64,000 nt of DNA. Origin: Rhea pennata. Its lineage: Eukaryota; Chordata; Aves; Rheiformes; Rheidae. The stretch covers positions 45,879,053-45,943,052 of the forward strand of contig NC_084702.1 in assembly GCF_028389875.1 (NCBI RefSeq), read 5' to 3'. This document shows, one piece after another, positions 61,670-64,000 of the stretch. Position numbers and translations under genes: made by a program. Within the stretch, counting starts at the first letter, position 1. Each line of letters begins with the position of its first letter. The notes under the pieces are model-generated. The model did not search any database, was not told the origin of the DNA, and worked only from the letters and a program-made list of their open reading frames with translations.

Positions 61670-64000
61670 GTAAGTGTCTGGAAAAGACTGGTCTGTCCTT
61701 GGCACAACGGGACTCGTGTAACTAGGCTTCCTAGCAGACAGAAAGAAGCTCTAGTATACTGTTAAAAGGGGTATGGTATTTCCATTCTTGTAGCAATGGA
61801 TTGCATTTATGATGAAGTAAATTTGTTGGGTAATAAATGTCGTCCACTCTTTTAGCCTGCTCTAAAGCAAACAACTGGAATGCATTAGTGCTCTAACTTC
61901 TTGCTTCCGCTTTTATGTACAAAATGTTTTTATTGCCATTATAATGACAAATTGTTGAGAAAACAGACTGAATTCAGAGGATACGTGGGAGTCTTAGCAC
62001 AGCAGAGGACAAAGAAAGTGCTATGTGGCTTCCTTTGGGCAAGACTGTGGAGATAAAAAATAATAATAATAATAATAACAGTAATAGATTTAGAAAGCAG
62101 GGGGGTTAGGTAACAACTGCGTAAATAATGAGGCGATCTGGCAGATCTGAAAATACTGAGCTCCTTCCCCAAAATGTCCAAGGCTTTATAGCATTCTTTC
62201 TCATTTTGAATTTGGCCAGATGCTTGGACAATTCAAAAAAGTGATCAGAATCACTGAAGCGTTCATGTCGCCAGTTGTTATTAAAAAATATCCATCTGTG
62301 CTTAGCGAGGAGCCCTTTTTTCAACCCCATAATCAAACATGACTGTTAGATGAAGGCTTTTCATGCTATTGTCACTCCAAGGCTAGAGTATTTAGGGCTA
62401 AAAAACACTCAGAGGATGACGGTGGTGCAGCACGCATTTGTTGGGGAATTACTGCAATGTGAGTGCGTTCAGCTCGTGTTGCTCGAATTGTGCTGTCCTT
62501 CTGGGGGGCTTGGGGAGATGCTGTGAAGTACTGGCGTTGGCTTGTACGACCATTAATAATTATGATACTTGTCTGAAAAATTGCTTTTTACATCAGCAGA
62601 GAGAGGGATTGTTAGAACTGATGCCCGAATATAACAGATGAGAAGAAAATCTAAAAATATATTACTTTTGAAGATATTAGGGCTTTTGAATATGCTGCCC
62701 GCTTTCTGCCATGACCAAAATAGATTAACTGTTGTAATCTTCATGTAATATACTTTGGCAATAATACACTCTGCCCCTTTCAGATTTTATTTTTTTTTTT
62801 AAACTTTGTACTGAGTTGTTCAGTTTGCAGGTAGAAGGTTGTTTTGTTACTCAGTTACACTTTAGTTACGTTTTGGGCTTTCAATATGTTGAATTTTTCA
62901 AGTATTCAAAGTGCCTAAAGCACACAGACGGATGCGATTGCTTTTGTGTATGTATATAAGTCAAAAGAAATAAGTTCACTTTCAGTTTAAAAACAGCAGT
63001 TCTCATTTCCAGCTGCTAATCTAGCCAGCGTCGTCTAATGTGAGCGGTAATTTGGGACGCGCAGTCTTTCAGCTGGCCAACTGGAGGTTCCTTCAGGGCG
63101 TCTTGTCTTACAGAACGATTTAGCACCTGCCTTGTCTCTCTGAAAGAAAAGCAGCAAAAGCTCTGCCAGCGAAATTGCTGTTTGCTTCTGAAGTATAGAT
63201 TAACCATTGGAGATTACACCCAGCAATATCATATGAAGCAGCAACGCAGATTTGCTGGGCTGTTGAACCTCTCCTCTAAGCCTGAGGCTTTCTTTAGACT
63301 TCAGAGTTGAATCACCTTGTCTTCCCTTTCCTGCTGTTGCAGGAGGTAGCACAGTGTCAGCACGTATCCTGCACTGTTCATTTTTTGCAATCTCAATAAG
63401 AATTCACCAAGGAGTCAAAAATTACAAGTCAAATTTATCCTTAGTCCAGCTCCTGAATAACAAAAGGTGATGCACAAAGTGCATACAGCTTCATGAGTCA
63501 ATTTTGGAAATGATATAGATAGAAGTAAAGCACTTGGAACAAATTTTCTTTAAATTTCTTAGAAGGCAGACCTAAAGTATCAGCTCATAATAATGAGGCT
63601 TGTAAATTTAGGGAAAGATTATCATCTCTTTACAGATTTAAATATCTTTAAGATATATTTGGTTCATATTTCAAATGGAATGCAGTGGTAGAGAAATTGG
63701 TAAGCAAAAGCTATTCTTAAATTAAAATGTGCCTGAGCTAAAAATTGATATTCCCTACAAATAAATAAAATAACTTGACAAATAAAGTAAAATTTAAAGC
63801 TGCATAATCTGTTTACCAGATCAGCCCTTTTGGAAAAGTAAGGCTTGGGAAAGTTTAAACTTGTCACAACTGCCAACTTCAGTACTGGTTCCAAAACAAT
63901 GGACTGCTGGTTCTGCTGCCATTTAAAATGGTGTGTGCAAGTTTGCCTACCCATATTTTTAAGGAAAAACTTAAAACTATGTTCTATGTGCAGTTATCTG
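61670..64000 (+). other. ST8SIA4: ST8SIA4 intron 4, 5' part
   Basis: Phase 2 donor GTAAGT; the intron continues past the window edge. No frame in this stretch resembles the expected last exon, which should open with YWLTNKVP-like sequence and contain sialylmotif S. The last exon is therefore truly outside. The stretch is otherwise AT-rich with a small AAT repeat. Confidence 0.9.
62058..62079. repeat. (TAA)n microsatellite
   Basis: About seven tandem TAA units follow an A-rich start in intron 4. Confidence 0.9.

Larger units (their letters stand above)
34860..64000 (+). other. ST8SIA4: ST8SIA4 gene span (5' part, exons 1-4 of 5)
   Basis: The gene encodes CMP-sialic acid:glycoprotein alpha-2,8-polysialyltransferase, a type II Golgi membrane enzyme of the ST8SIA family (CAZy GT29). 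It builds polysialic acid on N-glycans of NCAM and a few other carriers, and it polysialylates itself. Four exons join in frame to 265 codons plus two bases, with all introns phase 2 and GT-AG. Residue numbering matches the mammalian protein exactly: N-glycosylation sequons at 50, 74, 119, 204 and 219, and sialylmotif cysteines at 142 and 156. The last exon, with sialylmotifs S and VS and the partner cysteines (292 and 356 in mammals), must lie beyond 64000. The left boundary is a guess from promoter position. The nearest relative, ST8SIA2, differs in its N-terminus and exon number. Confidence 0.96.

Noticed and set aside
61670..64000. Search for the last ST8SIA4 exon
   Set aside because: No frame with a sialylmotif S-like sequence or the continuation of the polysialyltransferase domain was found, so it must lie outside the window.
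1..64000. CRISPR arrays, bacterial operons, endogenous retrovirus with paired LTRs
   Set aside because: No regularly spaced repeats, no prokaryotic gene organisation, and no gag/pol-like frames or paired long terminal repeats were seen.

Overview
The window is nuclear DNA of a sauropsid vertebrate, most probably a bird. The reasons are split coding exons with GT-AG introns, CpG islands, low repeat density, and repeats dominated by CR1 LINE fragments, including one well-preserved copy whose 3' end has the avian form. No bacterial, plasmid or CRISPR-like structure is visible.

Only one protein-coding gene can be recognised: ST8SIA4 (polysialyltransferase PST, ST8Sia IV) on the + strand. Four coding exons lie inside the window: 35192-35304, 39709-39840, 48653-48910 and 61376-61669. 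They join without a frameshift into 265 complete codons plus two bases of codon 266, out of about 359 in the vertebrate family. The last exon, carrying sialylmotif S and the remaining catalytic motifs, lies beyond position 64000. The four exons encode the cytoplasmic tail and Golgi signal anchor, the stem with two N-glycosylation sites, the polybasic region, sialylmotif L, three more N-glycosylation sites and the first two thirds of the polysialyltransferase domain.

Layout. 1-34300 is upstream non-coding DNA: a young CR1 copy at about 7135-8006, an old CR1 at about 14790-15440, two small CR1 tails (about 20280 and 32125), several eroded MIR-like or tRNA-derived SINE relics, an AT microsatellite at about 12234-12390 and long T runs. 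A small CpG-rich block at about 33470-33745 precedes the main CpG island by roughly 600 bp. The main island (about 34310-36430) holds a TATA-less GC-box promoter, a GC-rich leader with no upstream ATG, and exon 1. Introns 1 to 3 are 4404, 8812 and 12465 bp, and intron 4 runs off the edge. They contain intronic GC-rich patches and unusually long homopolymer runs (31-43 bases).

All four introns are phase 2, so exons 2, 3 and 4 are each multiples of three, and every donor creates an in-frame stop if its intron is retained. I found no convincing new biological system. The most testable leads are a possible two-exon ORF upstream of ST8SIA4 that starts at a CpG-rich block, an intronic CpG patch in intron 1, and the splice-phase architecture of the gene.
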